Assembly: GCF_014646895.1 (NCBI RefSeq)
Contig: NZ_BMOD01000002.1
Coordinates: 62,001 to 126,000 of the forward strand
DNA from: Deinococcus roseus
GTDB taxonomy: Bacteria > Deinococcota > Deinococci > Deinococcales > Deinococcaceae
Direction of reading: 5' to 3'
DNA length: 64,000 nt
The notes under the pieces were generated by a model. It was not told where the DNA came from. It was given only the letters and a program-made list of their open reading frames with translations, and ran no database searches. How positions within the stretch are numbered: position 1 is the first letter of the stretch; each line of letters opens with the position of its first letter. Below, piece by piece: positions 52,249 through 61,136 of this stretch. The position numbers were made by a program, and so were the translations under genes.

Positions 52249-52506
52249 ATGGCAGAAGGTAAAGTCAAGTGGTTTAACGCGGAAAAAGGATTCGGATTCA
52301 TTGAGCACCCCGGTAACCCGGATGTTTTCGTACATTACTCCGCAATCAACACCAAGGGATTTCGCAAACTCAACGAAGGTGATGAAGTCAGCTTCGAGAT
52401 TGAACCTGGCCAGAACGGCAAAGGTCCACAAGCCAAAAACGTGCTTGTGACCAAAGCTGCTCCTGTGCAGGCCGAGCGCACCCCTTCTCGCGGCGGACGC
52501 TGGTAA
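52249..52506 (+). CDS. cold-shock domain protein
   Basis: 85 residues, RNA chaperone. RNP1 'KGFGFIE' and RNP2 'VFVHYSAI' are present, with the conserved start 'GKVKWFNAEKGFG'. A basic tail (KAAPVQAERTPSRGGRW) extends the usual 66-70 residue form by about 15 residues. Confidence 0.95.
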   Translation: MAEGKVKWFNAEKGFGFIEHPGNPDVFVHYSAINTKGFRKLNEGDEVSFEIEPGQNGKGPQAKNVLVTKAAPVQAERTPSRGGRW

Positions 52507-52610
52507 CTGCTTCAGGCAATTGCGGGTTTTTCTCGCTTTTGCCAGAGTGCTGCAAGTGAATTGACCTGACTTCGGCCAGAGCAACACCTGCAGAGCAAAG
52601 CTTCAGAACG

Positions 52611-52643
52611 CCAAAGGGCCACCCAGATGGGTGGCCCTTTTTT
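52611..52643. terminator. bidirectional terminator
   Basis: Stem AAAGGGCCACCC / GGGTGGCCCTTT with a 4-nt loop, followed by TTTT on the plus strand and by TTGG on the minus strand. Closes csp and the GGDEF gene. Confidence 0.9.
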
Positions 52644-52661
52644 GGTTTGCTTCAGGGGTGC

Positions 52662-53930
52662 TTACTGGTTCTGCCACTGCTCCAGGCGGTTTTCCCAGCC
52701 CAGGGTCATTTCCCAGCCAGCACGCACCTGGCGCAACAAACCCTGGGACATCAGGGCAGACAGCATGTCTCTGGCCCGTCCCGGATAACCTGCAGAGTGT
52801 TGAAAGCACCAGTCGGTCAGGCGGGCCGGGGCTTCCCAGTTGAGGGCTTCTTGCATCCAGGCTTTCAGGCCCTCCCGGCTGAGGGGAGCCAGCGACACCC
52901 GCGTTTCCAGCGGAACCTGAAAAGGACTGAGTGCCCCTCTGGAACCTGAAGCCATCACCACGCCCACAGGAACCATCAGGCCATCCAGGGCTTGCTGCAG
53001 GGTTCTGCAGGTGGCATGGTCCAGAAAAGCACCATCGTCTATGGTGATCAGGAGGCCCATTTTGCTGTGGCAACCTTGCTGCAGGGCTTGCAATACGGCA
53101 CGGGAGCCTTCATGGAGGGGAAGGGGAAAATCCCATTTGGCTTGCAGCATCACTTCATGGGGGGTTTGCTGCAATCTGGCAGAAGGGGTCAGGGAAAGCA
53201 CCGCATAATTCTGGGCACGGGCGGTCTGGGCCAGATAACCCAGCAGGAAACTGCGTCCAGAACCGTCATGGCCCGCCAGTGTGAACAGGCCCTTCTGTTT
53301 GATTTCCAGCATGTCCAGAAAAGTCTGGAAGGCTTCCAGGTGGTCTTCCCGTTCAATGGGTCTGGAGAGTTCATCGAAGTGGACCAGAGGCACATCCCTG
53401 AGGTCCTCGGTGACAAAGCGGCCCCGTCCCAGTTCGCTGGCCCACTGGTTGCGCTTGCGGGCCACCTGCACCAGATCGCTGACTTTTCCCGAGTCTTCCG
53501 GGTATGCGGCCAGCCCCACACTGATGGATTGAAACAGCACAGGATCTCCGGCAAAAGGATGCACGGCCACCCGTTCCAGCAGGCGTTCACACACCTGAAT
53601 GGCGTTCTTTTTGCTGGTGGCAGGAAGCAGCAAAACAAATTCTTCTGCCCCTGAACGGAACAGCACATCTGAGATGCGCATTTTTTTCTGCACCAGCTGG
53701 GTCATTTCCCGCAGGATCTGGTCGGCCCGGCGGTGGCCCCATTGTTCGCGCAGGGCCTTGAAATGGTCCAGGGTGAAAACACAAAGGGTCAGTGGAATTT
53801 TTTCCCGTCCTGAACGGGCCGTTTCTTCAATCAATCGGGATTCCAGCAAACCCCGGGAGTAGGCTCCGGTGAGGGGGTCCCGGATCAGGTATGCCGCAGA
53901 GTTGAATTGTCCTTGAACGGAAGTTTCCAT
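52662..53930 (-). CDS. degenerate GGDEF domain fused to an ATPase-like module
   Basis: 422 residues. The N-terminal half has the GGDEF-domain start 'DPLTGAYSR' (18-26), but the signature loop reads SGAEEF (93-98) instead of GGDEF, and the usual RxxD I-site is not clear; it may not make c-di-GMP. The C-terminal half has a P-loop-like 'GHDGSGRS' (220-227, Arg where Lys is normal) and a Walker B-like 'LLITIDDGA' (about 293-301), suggesting a STAND/AAA type ATPase that may have lost activity. GGAG 7 bases before the ATG. Probably a sensor or scaffold rather than an enzyme. Confidence 0.75.
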   Translation of the reverse strand: METSVQGQFNSAAYLIRDPLTGAYSRGLLESRLIEETARSGREKIPLTLCVFTLDHFKALREQWGHRRADQILREMTQLVQKKMRISDVLFRSGAEEFVLLLPATSKKNAIQVCERLLERVAVHPFAGDPVLFQSISVGLAAYPEDSGKVSDLVQVARKRNQWASELGRGRFVTEDLRDVPLVHFDELSRPIEREDHLEAFQTFLDMLEIKQKGLFTLAGHDGSGRSFLLGYLAQTARAQNYAVLSLTPSARLQQTPHEVMLQAKWDFPLPLHEGSRAVLQALQQGCHSKMGLLITIDDGAFLDHATCRTLQQALDGLMVPVGVVMASGSRGALSPFQVPLETRVSLAPLSREGLKAWMQEALNWEAPARLTDWCFQHSAGYPGRARDMLSALMSQGLLRQVRAGWEMTLGWENRLEQWQNQ

Positions 53931-54245
53931 GCTGTCACTCCATCGCCAATCATGCTGTTCTCAGGTACAAACCGTTGTCTTCAGTTTGCACTCAGCGGTA
54001 TTGCAGGATTCTTTTCAGCCCACAGGCCTTCCAGGAGCGGTAAAAAGGCCCAGAGGTGCGTCTGGGTGCAGACAAACCTTAAAAATTTTGTTAAAAACCC
54101 TTCATGTTTGCTGTCAGAATTCAGTGACAAAACCGGGCCATGCTGCTGGCCTGGAAAAATCCAGCAGTCCCACAGGATCTGCTGGATTGATGGTTTCATG
54201 GTTTCAATGTTGCTCAGTGCTGGATCACAGACTGGAGCTGCAGAA
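53931..54245. other. gene-free stretch with two terminator-like hairpins
   Basis: Two minus-strand hairpins with T runs are seen: AATCCAGCAG / CTGCTGGATT (54159-54189) and CCCAGA / TCTGGG with TTTTT (54042-54066). The first closes the HD gene; the second stands before the GGDEF gene. No gene-like ORF. Confidence 0.6.
54155..54189 (-). terminator. terminator of the HD-domain gene
   Basis: Ten-pair stem AATCCAGCAG / CTGCTGGATT with an 11-nt loop, then TTTCC with two T before it on the minus strand. Confidence 0.8.
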
Positions 54246-54890
54246 TCACACCAGAACCCTTCCCCGCAAGTCTTCTGTGGACAGGTGCTCCACTCCGGTC
54301 AGGTGTTCCAGGGTGTAGGTGACATCCTCAAACAGACGGTACAGATGGCCGTAACCCTCTGGATCTTCTGGCAAAGGAGCATAGCCGTCCCTGAGCGCCC
54401 GGTAGTACCACAGGCTTCCCCACTTTCCAGTTTTGAAGCGCTTCCACACCTCATCGTCCAGCCGGATGTAATCCTGCAAAATGGCACGGGCATTGTGCAC
54501 CTTGTCCGCAAGGCCCACCAGACGTGCCGAAAAGGATTTGTGGTGCAGGTTTTGCACATAAAAGGTCTTGCGGGCCAGCCAGTGTTCCAGCGGATGGCGG
54601 GCATTGCGCTTTTCCAGACTGGTGCCATCGGTGCAGGCCATCACCACATCCAGCACCAGATCGCCAAAGTGTTGCTGGATGTCTGCCTTCAGGTGGTCTC
54701 CAATGTCTTCGATGGTGTCATGCAGCAAGGCAGCAATGGCCTCATCTTCTGTCCCGCCATGTTCCAGCACCAGACTGGAAACACTGAGCAGGTGGGCAAG
54801 ATAAGGGGTACCACTCCCCTTGCGCTCCTGGTGTTGATGGTGGGTGAAAGCAAACGCCAGAGCCTGCTGGTAGCGGGTGGTGAGCTTCAT
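54246..54890 (-). CDS. HD-domain hydrolase, SpoT/MESH1-like
   Basis: 214 residues from 54890. The HD residues are in 'IAALLHDTIEDIG' and the first metal His in 'PYLAHLLSV'; 'LADKVHNARAIL' is the third motif. This is the pattern of small (p)ppGpp hydrolases without a synthetase domain, though nucleotide specificity cannot be read from the sequence. The ORF starts 78 bp further up, but inside the SMR gene; TAGCCT lies 10 bases before 54890. Confidence 0.8.
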   Translation of the reverse strand: MKLTTRYQQALAFAFTHHQHQERKGSGTPYLAHLLSVSSLVLEHGGTEDEAIAALLHDTIEDIGDHLKADIQQHFGDLVLDVVMACTDGTSLEKRNARHPLEHWLARKTFYVQNLHHKSFSARLVGLADKVHNARAILQDYIRLDDEVWKRFKTGKWGSLWYYRALRDGYAPLPEDPEGYGHLYRLFEDVTYTLEHLTGVEHLSTEDLRGRVLV

Positions 54891-54945
54891 AGGTAAAACA
54901 AGGCTAGCACAATTTTTGTTGCATTTTTCTGAGCGTCTCTGTTGC

Positions 54946-55272
54946 TCAATGTGCCTTTGAAAAGACATTCAGCACCACCACACCCAGCACAATCAGAACA
55001 ATGCCCAGGAGTTTGGCGAGGTCCATGCCTTCTTTCAGAAAAAGCATTCCAATGATCACGATGCCAGCCGTGCCCAGTCCAGACCAGATGGCATAGGCCG
55101 TCCCAATGGGAATGTGTTTCAGGCTGAGGGAGAGAAAATAGAACGCTGTGACGTAACCTGCGACCACCAGTGTGCTGGGCAGCCATCTGGTGAAGCCTTC
55201 CGATGCTTTCAGGGCACTGGTGGCCACGACTTCTGCAAAAATGGCCAGCAGCAGAAATCCATAACTATTCAT
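54946..55272 (-). CDS. small multidrug resistance (SMR) transporter
   Basis: 108 residues, four transmembrane helices, with the essential Glu in helix 1 ('LAIFAEVVATSALKAS') and the dimer segment 'IPIGTAYAIWSGLGT'. Proton-coupled efflux of quaternary amines or guanidinium. It overlaps the TetR gene by 8 bp and is very likely controlled by it. Confidence 0.93.
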   Translation of the reverse strand: MNSYGFLLLAIFAEVVATSALKASEGFTRWLPSTLVVAGYVTAFYFLSLSLKHIPIGTAYAIWSGLGTAGIVIIGMLFLKEGMDLAKLLGIVLIVLGVVVLNVFSKAH

Positions 55273-55798
55273 CCTGACCTCCAGCGAGTTTCAGCATTTC
55301 TGCCCGCAGTCTCTCTCTGGCCTCTCCAGCAGGGGCACTGAGGCCAAAAATGTCTGCCATCCACAACCCATCTGCAGCAAGCCTGAGCAACATGGCCCGT
55401 TCTGCAGAGAGGCCATCCTGATTCAGTTCGGCCTGCCAGATCTGGTAACGCTCCTGGTAGATCTTCAGGTAACTGGCATCTGTGGCAATGGCAGCCATGA
55501 TTGCAGAAGGGATTTCTGGAACGGCGGGGAAATCAAAAGTGGCCTCAAGATAAGCACGGGTCCTGGCCCCTGGACCTTCCTGAGGGTGCTTCTGCATTTC
55601 CTGCTCAAAGTGGTTCAAAGAGGCTTCCAGCATGCCCTCAATGAGTTTCTGCTTGCTGGAAAAGTGATACAGCACACCCCCTTTGCTGAGGCCTGCTTCT
55701 TTTGCAACGGCTTCTATGGTCAGGGTCGCTGCCCCTGACTTCTGGATCAGGCGGTAAGCAGCATCAAGAATCTGGGTTCGGGTGTCCACGGGAGGCAT
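55265..55798 (-). CDS. TetR-family repressor of the SMR pump
   Basis: 177 residues. N-terminal HTH 'TLTIEAVAKEAGLSKGGVLYHFSSKQKLIEGM'-like sequence (residues about 25-57) and a helical ligand-binding domain. Upstream is a near-ideal TetR operator covering its promoter (TACAGT, six bases, ATG), so it represses itself and the downstream pump gene. Confidence 0.93.
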   Translation of the reverse strand: MPPVDTRTQILDAAYRLIQKSGAATLTIEAVAKEAGLSKGGVLYHFSSKQKLIEGMLEASLNHFEQEMQKHPQEGPGARTRAYLEATFDFPAVPEIPSAIMAAIATDASYLKIYQERYQIWQAELNQDGLSAERAMLLRLAADGLWMADIFGLSAPAGEARERLRAEMLKLAGGQDE

Positions 55799-55799
55799 G

Positions 55800-55833
55800 C
55801 AATTACTGTACCGTCCAGACGGTACAGTAATTG
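55800..55833. promoter_or_regulatory. 34-bp TetR operator
   Basis: Arms CAATTACTGTACCGTC (55800-55815) and its exact complement (55818-55833), 2-bp centre. Contains ACCGTC..GACGGT, typical for TetR-type repressors, and includes the -10 box of the TetR gene. Confidence 0.92.
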
Positions 55834-55834
55834 T

Positions 55835-56263
55835 TTATTTTTCACTTTTAGACTTTTCAAGAACCAGGCTCTCCGCTGCTGAATCATGCAAAAACTGTCT
55901 GCGCGCATTCATCCAGAGCGGTGGAACAAAAACCCAGCTGAAGGTGAACAACACCAGATAAAACCGCAGTTTCCAGCGCAAGCTCGCCTGGGTGAAAGTC
56001 AGAGGAAATCCTGTCAGGTGTTTGACCTGGATGCCCAGCAGTTTCTTGCCCAGCGTTTGCCCTGAACGGGAAGATTCCAGCAAAGCAAAATACAACCAGC
56101 CAAAGCCAAAAGGACCCACCAGCAGCAATCCCACCAGTGGGTGAAAAGGCTCAGGAAAGTTCCACAGGTCAAGCACCCACTGGCTGACCCACATCAGGCC
56201 AGCCACCAGCAGCGCATCAAACAAAAAAGCCAATGAACGTTTCCATAAAGGTGCATATTTCAT
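55835..56263 (-). CDS. RDD-family membrane protein
   Basis: 142 residues with three to four hydrophobic segments. The RDD signature is 'WKRSLAFLFDALLV' (Arg, Asp) and the later 'GQTLGKKLLGIQV'. Start follows TAAAAT by 6 bases. Some RDD proteins are Na+/H+ antiporters, most are unknown. Confidence 0.88.
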   Translation of the reverse strand: MKYAPLWKRSLAFLFDALLVAGLMWVSQWVLDLWNFPEPFHPLVGLLLVGPFGFGWLYFALLESSRSGQTLGKKLLGIQVKHLTGFPLTFTQASLRWKLRFYLVLFTFSWVFVPPLWMNARRQFLHDSAAESLVLEKSKSEK

Positions 56264-56312
56264 GTTCCGATTTTAAGAAAAACCACTTGCATCATGTTTT
56301 ATGCTTTTAAAC

Positions 56313-56660
56313 ATGTCTGACTGGGTTTACCGCATCATGCCTGCCCGTGAGTGGCAAGAGATTCAAACTTGCTCTGCATACCAGCCCGATGAGCTTGAAA
56401 AAGACGGCTTCATCCACCTCTCTTGCCTGCATCAGGTCGTTGAGGTGGCGAATTTCATTTGTGCAGGCAGAACCGACATGCTGCTCTTGCAACTGGACGT
56501 TGCACATCTGCAAGACCTCAGGTCAGAGGACCTCTATGGATACCAGCAGGATTTTCCACATTTGTATGGACCCCTGCCGCTGCAAGCGGTACAACAGGTG
56601 CATCCCCTGATCTGGAAAGAGAACACTTTTGTGCTGCCAGAAACTTCACCAGTGCCCTGA
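56313..56660 (+). CDS. DUF952-family protein
   Basis: 115 residues. 'IYRIMPAREWQ' type N-terminus ('VYRIMPAREWQEIQ') and 'DGFIHLSCLHQVVEVANFI' are the DUF952 signatures; 'DLYGYQQDFPHLYGPLPL' follows. Start 56313 follows TATGCT by 7 bases. Role unknown. Convergent and overlapping by 15 bp with YdcF. Confidence 0.85.
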   Translation: MSDWVYRIMPAREWQEIQTCSAYQPDELEKDGFIHLSCLHQVVEVANFICAGRTDMLLLQLDVAHLQDLRSEDLYGYQQDFPHLYGPLPLQAVQQVHPLIWKENTFVLPETSPVP

Positions 56661-57239
56661 AATTTTGTTTTTGATCAGGGCCAGCGGTTCCCGCAAGAAA
56701 TACCGGGACAAAAAAGTCCAGCGTGTCCAGCATGGGCTGTCCTGCACAGGAGAGACAGCGTAATTCAGACCCAGTTCCTCTGCAATCAAAGCAGCCCTGG
56801 GCATGTGGTAATTCTCGGTGACGATCAGCAGGGTTTTCAGCCCCTTTTGTTGCATGATTTTTCGGGTGAACAGCAGGTTTTCGTAAGTGGAGTGGGCTTC
56901 ACGTTCACGCAACACTGCAGAGGCCGGAACATCTGCCTGACGGGCCAGTTTAAACATGGCCTCTGCTTCATTGGCTCCATCTTCCAGGTCATTTCCCCCA
57001 CTCATGATGAGGAGGGGTGCATACTGGTTCTCCCACAACTTCACACCATGATTGACCCTGGCTTTCAGGCACGGATTGATGCCCGTTTTATGGTTCACTC
57101 TGGCCCCCAGCACCACAATGGCATCGGTCTGGCGGCGGGTGTCTGTGTTCACCTGGGTGCCCAAGTAAAATGCCACCCCAAGATACCCGAGCACCAGAAA
57201 CACAACCAGAAGCATTCCTCCACGCAAAAAAAGTTTCAA
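56646..57239 (-). CDS. YdcF/SanA-like protein (DUF218)
   Basis: About 197 residues. One membrane helix near the N-terminus, then a Rossmann-like domain: 'DAIVVLGARV', 'APLLIMSGG', 'STYENLLFTRKIM' and 'LIVTENYHMPRA'. Relatives influence envelope polysaccharides or vancomycin sensitivity (SanA). Start uncertain: TTG at 57239 has AAGG 6 bases upstream; the TTG further up (57284) lies in the tandem repeat. Confidence 0.75.
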   Translation of the reverse strand: MKLFLRGGMLLVVFLVLGYLGVAFYLGTQVNTDTRRQTDAIVVLGARVNHKTGINPCLKARVNHGVKLWENQYAPLLIMSGGNDLEDGANEAEAMFKLARQADVPASAVLREREAHSTYENLLFTRKIMQQKGLKTLLIVTENYHMPRAALIAEELGLNYAVSPVQDSPCWTRWTFLSRYFLREPLALIKNKISGHW

Positions 57240-57267
57240 ATTTGATCCTTTCCAGAGCGCCACAACA

Positions 57268-57306
57268 ACAAAACCAGTCAACAAAACCAGTCAACAAAAC
57301 CAGTCA
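57268..57306. repeat. 13-bp tandem repeat, three copies
   Basis: ACAAAACCAGTCA three times without interruption, directly before the TPR terminator and upstream of the YdcF gene. Confidence 0.9.
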
Positions 57307-57331
57307 ACAAAAACCGCCCCGAAGGGCGGCA
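57307..57331 (-). terminator. terminator of the TPR gene
   Basis: Minus-strand stem CCGCCC / GGGCGG (57314-57330) with tetraloop, then TTTTTGT. Confidence 0.88.
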
Positions 57332-57346
57332 GCTGTGATGATGGTT

Positions 57347-58456
57347 TTACTTCAGACGGTCCAGGGCTTCCTGAGCATCTTTGTAACCCTTGTTCAGTTC
57401 CAGGGCTTTCTGGTACTGGGTGCGGGCATTGGCCTTGTCTCCGATGGCTTCCAGGGACTTGGCAAAGTAGAAGCGGAATTCTGCATTGGTGCCGTTCAGG
57501 GTCACGGCCTTGGTGAAGTTGGCGTGGGCTTCTTTGCTGTTGCCCCCATCCAGTGCAATCCGTCCCAGGTAGAAGTAGAACTCGGGGTAACGGGCAGGGT
57601 CTTTCTGCACGGCCTGGGTCAGGTTGGTTTTGGCATTGCTCAGGTCTTTGGCCAGGTAATTGACGATTCCAGCGTAGCCCAGCACGGTGGCGGTCTGGGG
57701 CTTGAAGCGCAAAGCCTGGGCAATTTCCAGGTTGGCAGCCTTGATGTCTCCCTTTTCGGCCAGCAGTCGGGCATACAGCGCACGGTTGATGGGATCGGTG
57801 GGGTCGGCAATCACAGCCTGCTGCAAGGTGTCCAGTGCACCATTCATGTTGCCAGCCTCGTACTGCAGGCGGGCATAATTGGCCAGAATGATGGCATCGT
57901 CCTTGGCCAGTTCAGAAGCCTTGCGGGCGCTTTCCAGGGCTTTGGAGTCATCGCCTTTCAGGTTGTAGACCAGGGCACGTTCATTGAACACAGAAGCACT
58001 GGTGGGGCTGACCCTTTCGGCTTCTTCCAGGATGTTGAGGGCTTCATCCAGGTTGTTTTTGACGGTGCTGAGGTCCTTGGCACTGATGTACTGGTAGCGG
58101 TAGGTCTGGGCCAGTCCAATGTAAGCACTGACATTGCGGGAATCCAGTGCCCTCAGTTGCTTGAAGGTGTCCTGAGCGGCAGAGTAAAGTTTGAGTTGAA
58201 CCTGGGTGCGTCCCAGATACAACAGAACATCCTTGTTCTTTTTGTCCAGCTCAAGGGCTGTACGGAAAGCGGCGTAAGCAGCATCATAGCGTCCAGAGTT
58301 GTAGTAGTACTTGCCCAGCGCCAGGTAATTCTGTGCTGTGGGAGTGGTACCTGTGGTTTTTTTGGCAGGAGTGCTTGTAGGGTTGTTCTGCGCAAACGCG
58401 ACACCAGAAGTGATCGGTGCCAGCAGGCACAAACCAAGAGTTATTAAACGCTTCAC
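57347..58456 (-). CDS. exported TPR protein
   Basis: 369 residues from the GTG at 58456 (GGAGG 9 bases upstream), which gives a signal peptide ('KRLITLGLCLLAPITSGVAFA'-like, cleavage near residue 22). The remainder is a series of about nine tetratricopeptide repeats ('ALGKYYYNSGRYDAAYAAFRTAL', 'VLLYLGRTQVQLKLYSAAQDTF', 'GYAGIVNYLAKDLSNAKTNL'). Scaffold for envelope complexes; partner unknown. Confidence 0.88.
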   Translation of the reverse strand: MKRLITLGLCLLAPITSGVAFAQNNPTSTPAKKTTGTTPTAQNYLALGKYYYNSGRYDAAYAAFRTALELDKKNKDVLLYLGRTQVQLKLYSAAQDTFKQLRALDSRNVSAYIGLAQTYRYQYISAKDLSTVKNNLDEALNILEEAERVSPTSASVFNERALVYNLKGDDSKALESARKASELAKDDAIILANYARLQYEAGNMNGALDTLQQAVIADPTDPINRALYARLLAEKGDIKAANLEIAQALRFKPQTATVLGYAGIVNYLAKDLSNAKTNLTQAVQKDPARYPEFYFYLGRIALDGGNSKEAHANFTKAVTLNGTNAEFRFYFAKSLEAIGDKANARTQYQKALELNKGYKDAQEALDRLK

Positions 58457-58747
58457 TGAATTAAACCTCCAGGAGATCTGCCACGCTGACAGAACAAAGA
58501 CACGGGTCCGCATCTCAAACAAAGGCATCATACGCGGTTTTTTTCGTACCAAAGTGAATCAAAGGTGAGAAGCTGGCTTCATTTGGCCTTCACTGCACTG
58601 CCATGAAAATGGGGCTTCAGACAACACTTCCATCAAAGCTGTGAAAACTTTGAAGGCACCTTTTGCAAACATAAACCCACTTTGCAGCTTGTGCATCTGA
58701 AGCCATCAGATCCCTTCCACCGTCCAGCAATTCAGTAGAATCAAGCC

Positions 58748-59161
58748 ATGAAGATGCTCAAAGTCCTGATCATCTGCCTGCTGGGTGTGGCCCTGGCCCA
58801 GACCACCCTGCGCAGCGAGGACATCAACACCACAGTCACCGTGAAGAAACTGGAGCAGGGCAAGCTGCAGGATGTCACCCTGGTGAAAAAAGGACAGGTG
58901 CTGGTTTACCTGGTGCAGGTGACCATCCATCAGGACTTCCCCGCTGGACGGCTGGGCCTGAAACTGGTGGCCCCGCAGGGGGCCATGTTGCTGCCTGAAC
59001 GCACCCAGGTCAAAGGCTACAAATTTCGCATTGAGTACAGCCAGGACGGTAAAACCTTCCAGAAAACCCTGAAAACCTGGAAGTACCTGAGGGTGGTGGT
59101 GCTCAATGGGGTGCCTGCAGGCAAAACCCTGGAAGTGCGCCTCTACTCCAGGGTCAAATGA
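58748..59161 (+). CDS. secreted hypothetical protein
   Basis: 137 residues with signal peptide (cleavage after 'GVALA' near 17). The mature part is a single beta-sandwich-like domain ('DVTLVKKGQVLVYLVQVTIHQ', DUF11-like in feel: a domain often in repeats on surface proteins). Start follows TAGAAT by 6 bases. Confidence 0.7.
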   Translation: MKMLKVLIICLLGVALAQTTLRSEDINTTVTVKKLEQGKLQDVTLVKKGQVLVYLVQVTIHQDFPAGRLGLKLVAPQGAMLLPERTQVKGYKFRIEYSQDGKTFQKTLKTWKYLRVVVLNGVPAGKTLEVRLYSRVK

Positions 59162-59219
59162 GCAAGTCAAATAAGCAAATGCTTTTGGGGTGCGTGCTTC
59201 TCCCGCGTATACTCCCTGC

Positions 59220-60233
59220 ATGCAGACCTTGAGTATAGGAATGATCGGGTGTGGCACCGTGGGTACAGGCGTGCTGGACATCCTACACCGGCAAAAACCG
59301 CAGTTTGAGGCCCTGGGTTTCCAGGTTGAATTGACAGGGGTGCTGGTCCGGGATGCCAGCAAACCCAGAGAAACCTGCTTTCCCAACGCGCCTCTGGTCA
59401 CCAGCAAAGACTTTTTAAAAGATGTCGATGTGGTGATTGAAGTGATGGGTGGCGTGCAGCGGCCCCTCGATCTGGTGCTCCCTGCATTGCAGGCAGGCAA
59501 AGTGGTGATCACCGCCAACAAAGCCATGCTGGCCGAGCGCTGGAACGAATTGAAGCCTTATGCCAGCACCGGACAGCTGTATTACGAAGCTGCGGTGATG
59601 GCAGGAACCCCGGTGATTGATCCCCTGTCCGGGATCCTGCGCTCCAGCCAGCCCATTGCCCTGCAAGCCATTCTGAACGGGACCTGCAATTACATCCTGA
59701 CCCAGATGGAAAAAGGCAAAGGGTACCAGGAAGCCCTCAAGGAAGCCCAGGACCTGGGTTACGCCGAGGCCGACCCCACCCTGGATGTGGGAGGCTTTGA
59801 TGCTGCCCACAAACTGACTGTGCTGGCCCGTCTGGCCTTTGATCCTGATTATCCCTATGCAGATGTGTCCATCCGGGGCATCGACACCATCCCCCAGGAG
59901 GCCGTCAAGAATGCCCTGGACAACAACCAGCGCATCCGTCTGATTGGCAGCATTTACGCCGAGGACGGCAAATGGAAAGCCAAAGTGGCTCCCCGGGTGC
60001 TCCCCATGGACCACCCCATTGCCCGTGCTGCTTCTGGACGCAATGCCATGGTCTTTCTGGGAGATGAGTGCGGAGAGATCTTCGTGGCCGGAGGGGGTGC
60101 AGGAGGTGCAGTCACCGCCAGTGGTGTGGTGGGCGATTTGATCAACCACCTGCAGGGCATTCTGGGACCCAAACCCATTGCCCTCGCCGCACAGGTGCCT
60201 GCTGCTGGCTTTGAGGATTTGCCTGAAGTTTAA
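59220..60233 (+). CDS. hom: homoserine dehydrogenase
   Basis: Reduces aspartate semialdehyde to homoserine for Thr/Met. 337 residues; NAD(P) site 'IGMIGCGTVGTGVL', catalytic region 'GILNGTCNYILTQM'-type as 'AILNGTCNYILTQME' and 'EADPTLDVGGFDAAHKL'. No C-terminal ACT domain, so feedback control through ACT is missing. Start at 59220 follows TATACT by 6 bases. Confidence 0.95.
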   Translation: MQTLSIGMIGCGTVGTGVLDILHRQKPQFEALGFQVELTGVLVRDASKPRETCFPNAPLVTSKDFLKDVDVVIEVMGGVQRPLDLVLPALQAGKVVITANKAMLAERWNELKPYASTGQLYYEAAVMAGTPVIDPLSGILRSSQPIALQAILNGTCNYILTQMEKGKGYQEALKEAQDLGYAEADPTLDVGGFDAAHKLTVLARLAFDPDYPYADVSIRGIDTIPQEAVKNALDNNQRIRLIGSIYAEDGKWKAKVAPRVLPMDHPIARAASGRNAMVFLGDECGEIFVAGGGAGGAVTASGVVGDLINHLQGILGPKPIALAAQVPAAGFEDLPEV

Positions 60234-60302
60234 GTTGTCCTTTTGGCTGTACAAAAAGACCTCTCTGGCATTGCTGCAGGGAGGTCTACTGCGTTGATCC
60301 GT

Positions 60303-60336
60303 GAAATGGAAGGATTCGGTTGAATCCTTCCATTTC
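60303..60336. repeat. 15-bp inverted repeat behind hom
   Basis: GAAATGGAAGGATTC, GGTT, then its exact complement. No T run follows on either side; it may stabilise the hom mRNA 3' end or stop transcription less strictly. Confidence 0.7.
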
Positions 60337-60398
60337 AAACAACACCCTTCAGAGATCAAACCTCTTATTTTTCTGTCAAAGGCTCTAAAGCTTGATGG

Positions 60399-61136
60399 TC
60401 ATTTGCCCGAAAGGGTACCAGGTCTCATGAAAGCTTCAACTGTGGCTGGCACATCGTTCTTGCTCCACTGGTAATGCAAATTTCCCGTTCCGGGCTGCAC
60501 ATCCAGCCGGATGGTTCCGCCATCCAGACAGGTGCCGTGGGACACTTTTTCTGTGAAACGGGCTTTGTTGCCTTCCATTCCGGCAAACACCAGCCTGGAA
60601 GAACAGCCCTGTTCGGGGTACACCACCGAAGCCAGGATGCCCTGGGCTGTCTCGGTGAGCACCATTTGCAAGGCGTATGAGGCCGCCGGGCTGCGCTGGA
60701 CGGCCACTGCACTGTAAATGCCGCCTTTCAGCAAGCTGGCACCCTGCACTTTGACTGCAGAGAGCACCACATCTTCCTGTCCCACCCCGAAGTTGATGGA
60801 AACCGCACCTGCTGTTCTGCGCAACACCAGCAGTTGATCTGCAGCACAATTGCCGCCGCCGTAAAGCAGGTCCTGACGTGCAATGATCTGGTCGGGCTGC
60901 TGGGTCAGCACCTTGAGGTTTGCTGCACACTGCAAATCTGAACGCACCAGGGTTCCGATGACGTTGTCTTCTCCGCGGGTCAGGTTCAGCTGCACATTGG
61001 GGGTGTTCCATTGCCCCTCAAACCATGCAGGATTGACGGTTGCAGGTGCAGTTGGAGCTGGATCGGATTGTGTCACTTTGGGTGCACATGCTGTGATCCC
61101 CAGCATCAGTAAACCTAGAAATTTGAGCCTCATCAT
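60399..61136 (-). CDS. lipoprotein of unknown function
   Basis: 245 residues; signal with lipobox ITAC, then a Pro/Ala-rich linker and a beta-rich domain with four Cys ('DLQCAANLKV', 'GGGNCAADQL', 'EQGCSSRL', 'SHGTCLDGG'), so two disulfides are plausible. I do not recognise a family. The ATG at 61133 is an equal alternative start. Confidence 0.75.
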   Translation of the reverse strand: MMRLKFLGLLMLGITACAPKVTQSDPAPTAPATVNPAWFEGQWNTPNVQLNLTRGEDNVIGTLVRSDLQCAANLKVLTQQPDQIIARQDLLYGGGNCAADQLLVLRRTAGAVSINFGVGQEDVVLSAVKVQGASLLKGGIYSAVAVQRSPAASYALQMVLTETAQGILASVVYPEQGCSSRLVFAGMEGNKARFTEKVSHGTCLDGGTIRLDVQPGTGNLHYQWSKNDVPATVEAFMRPGTLSGK

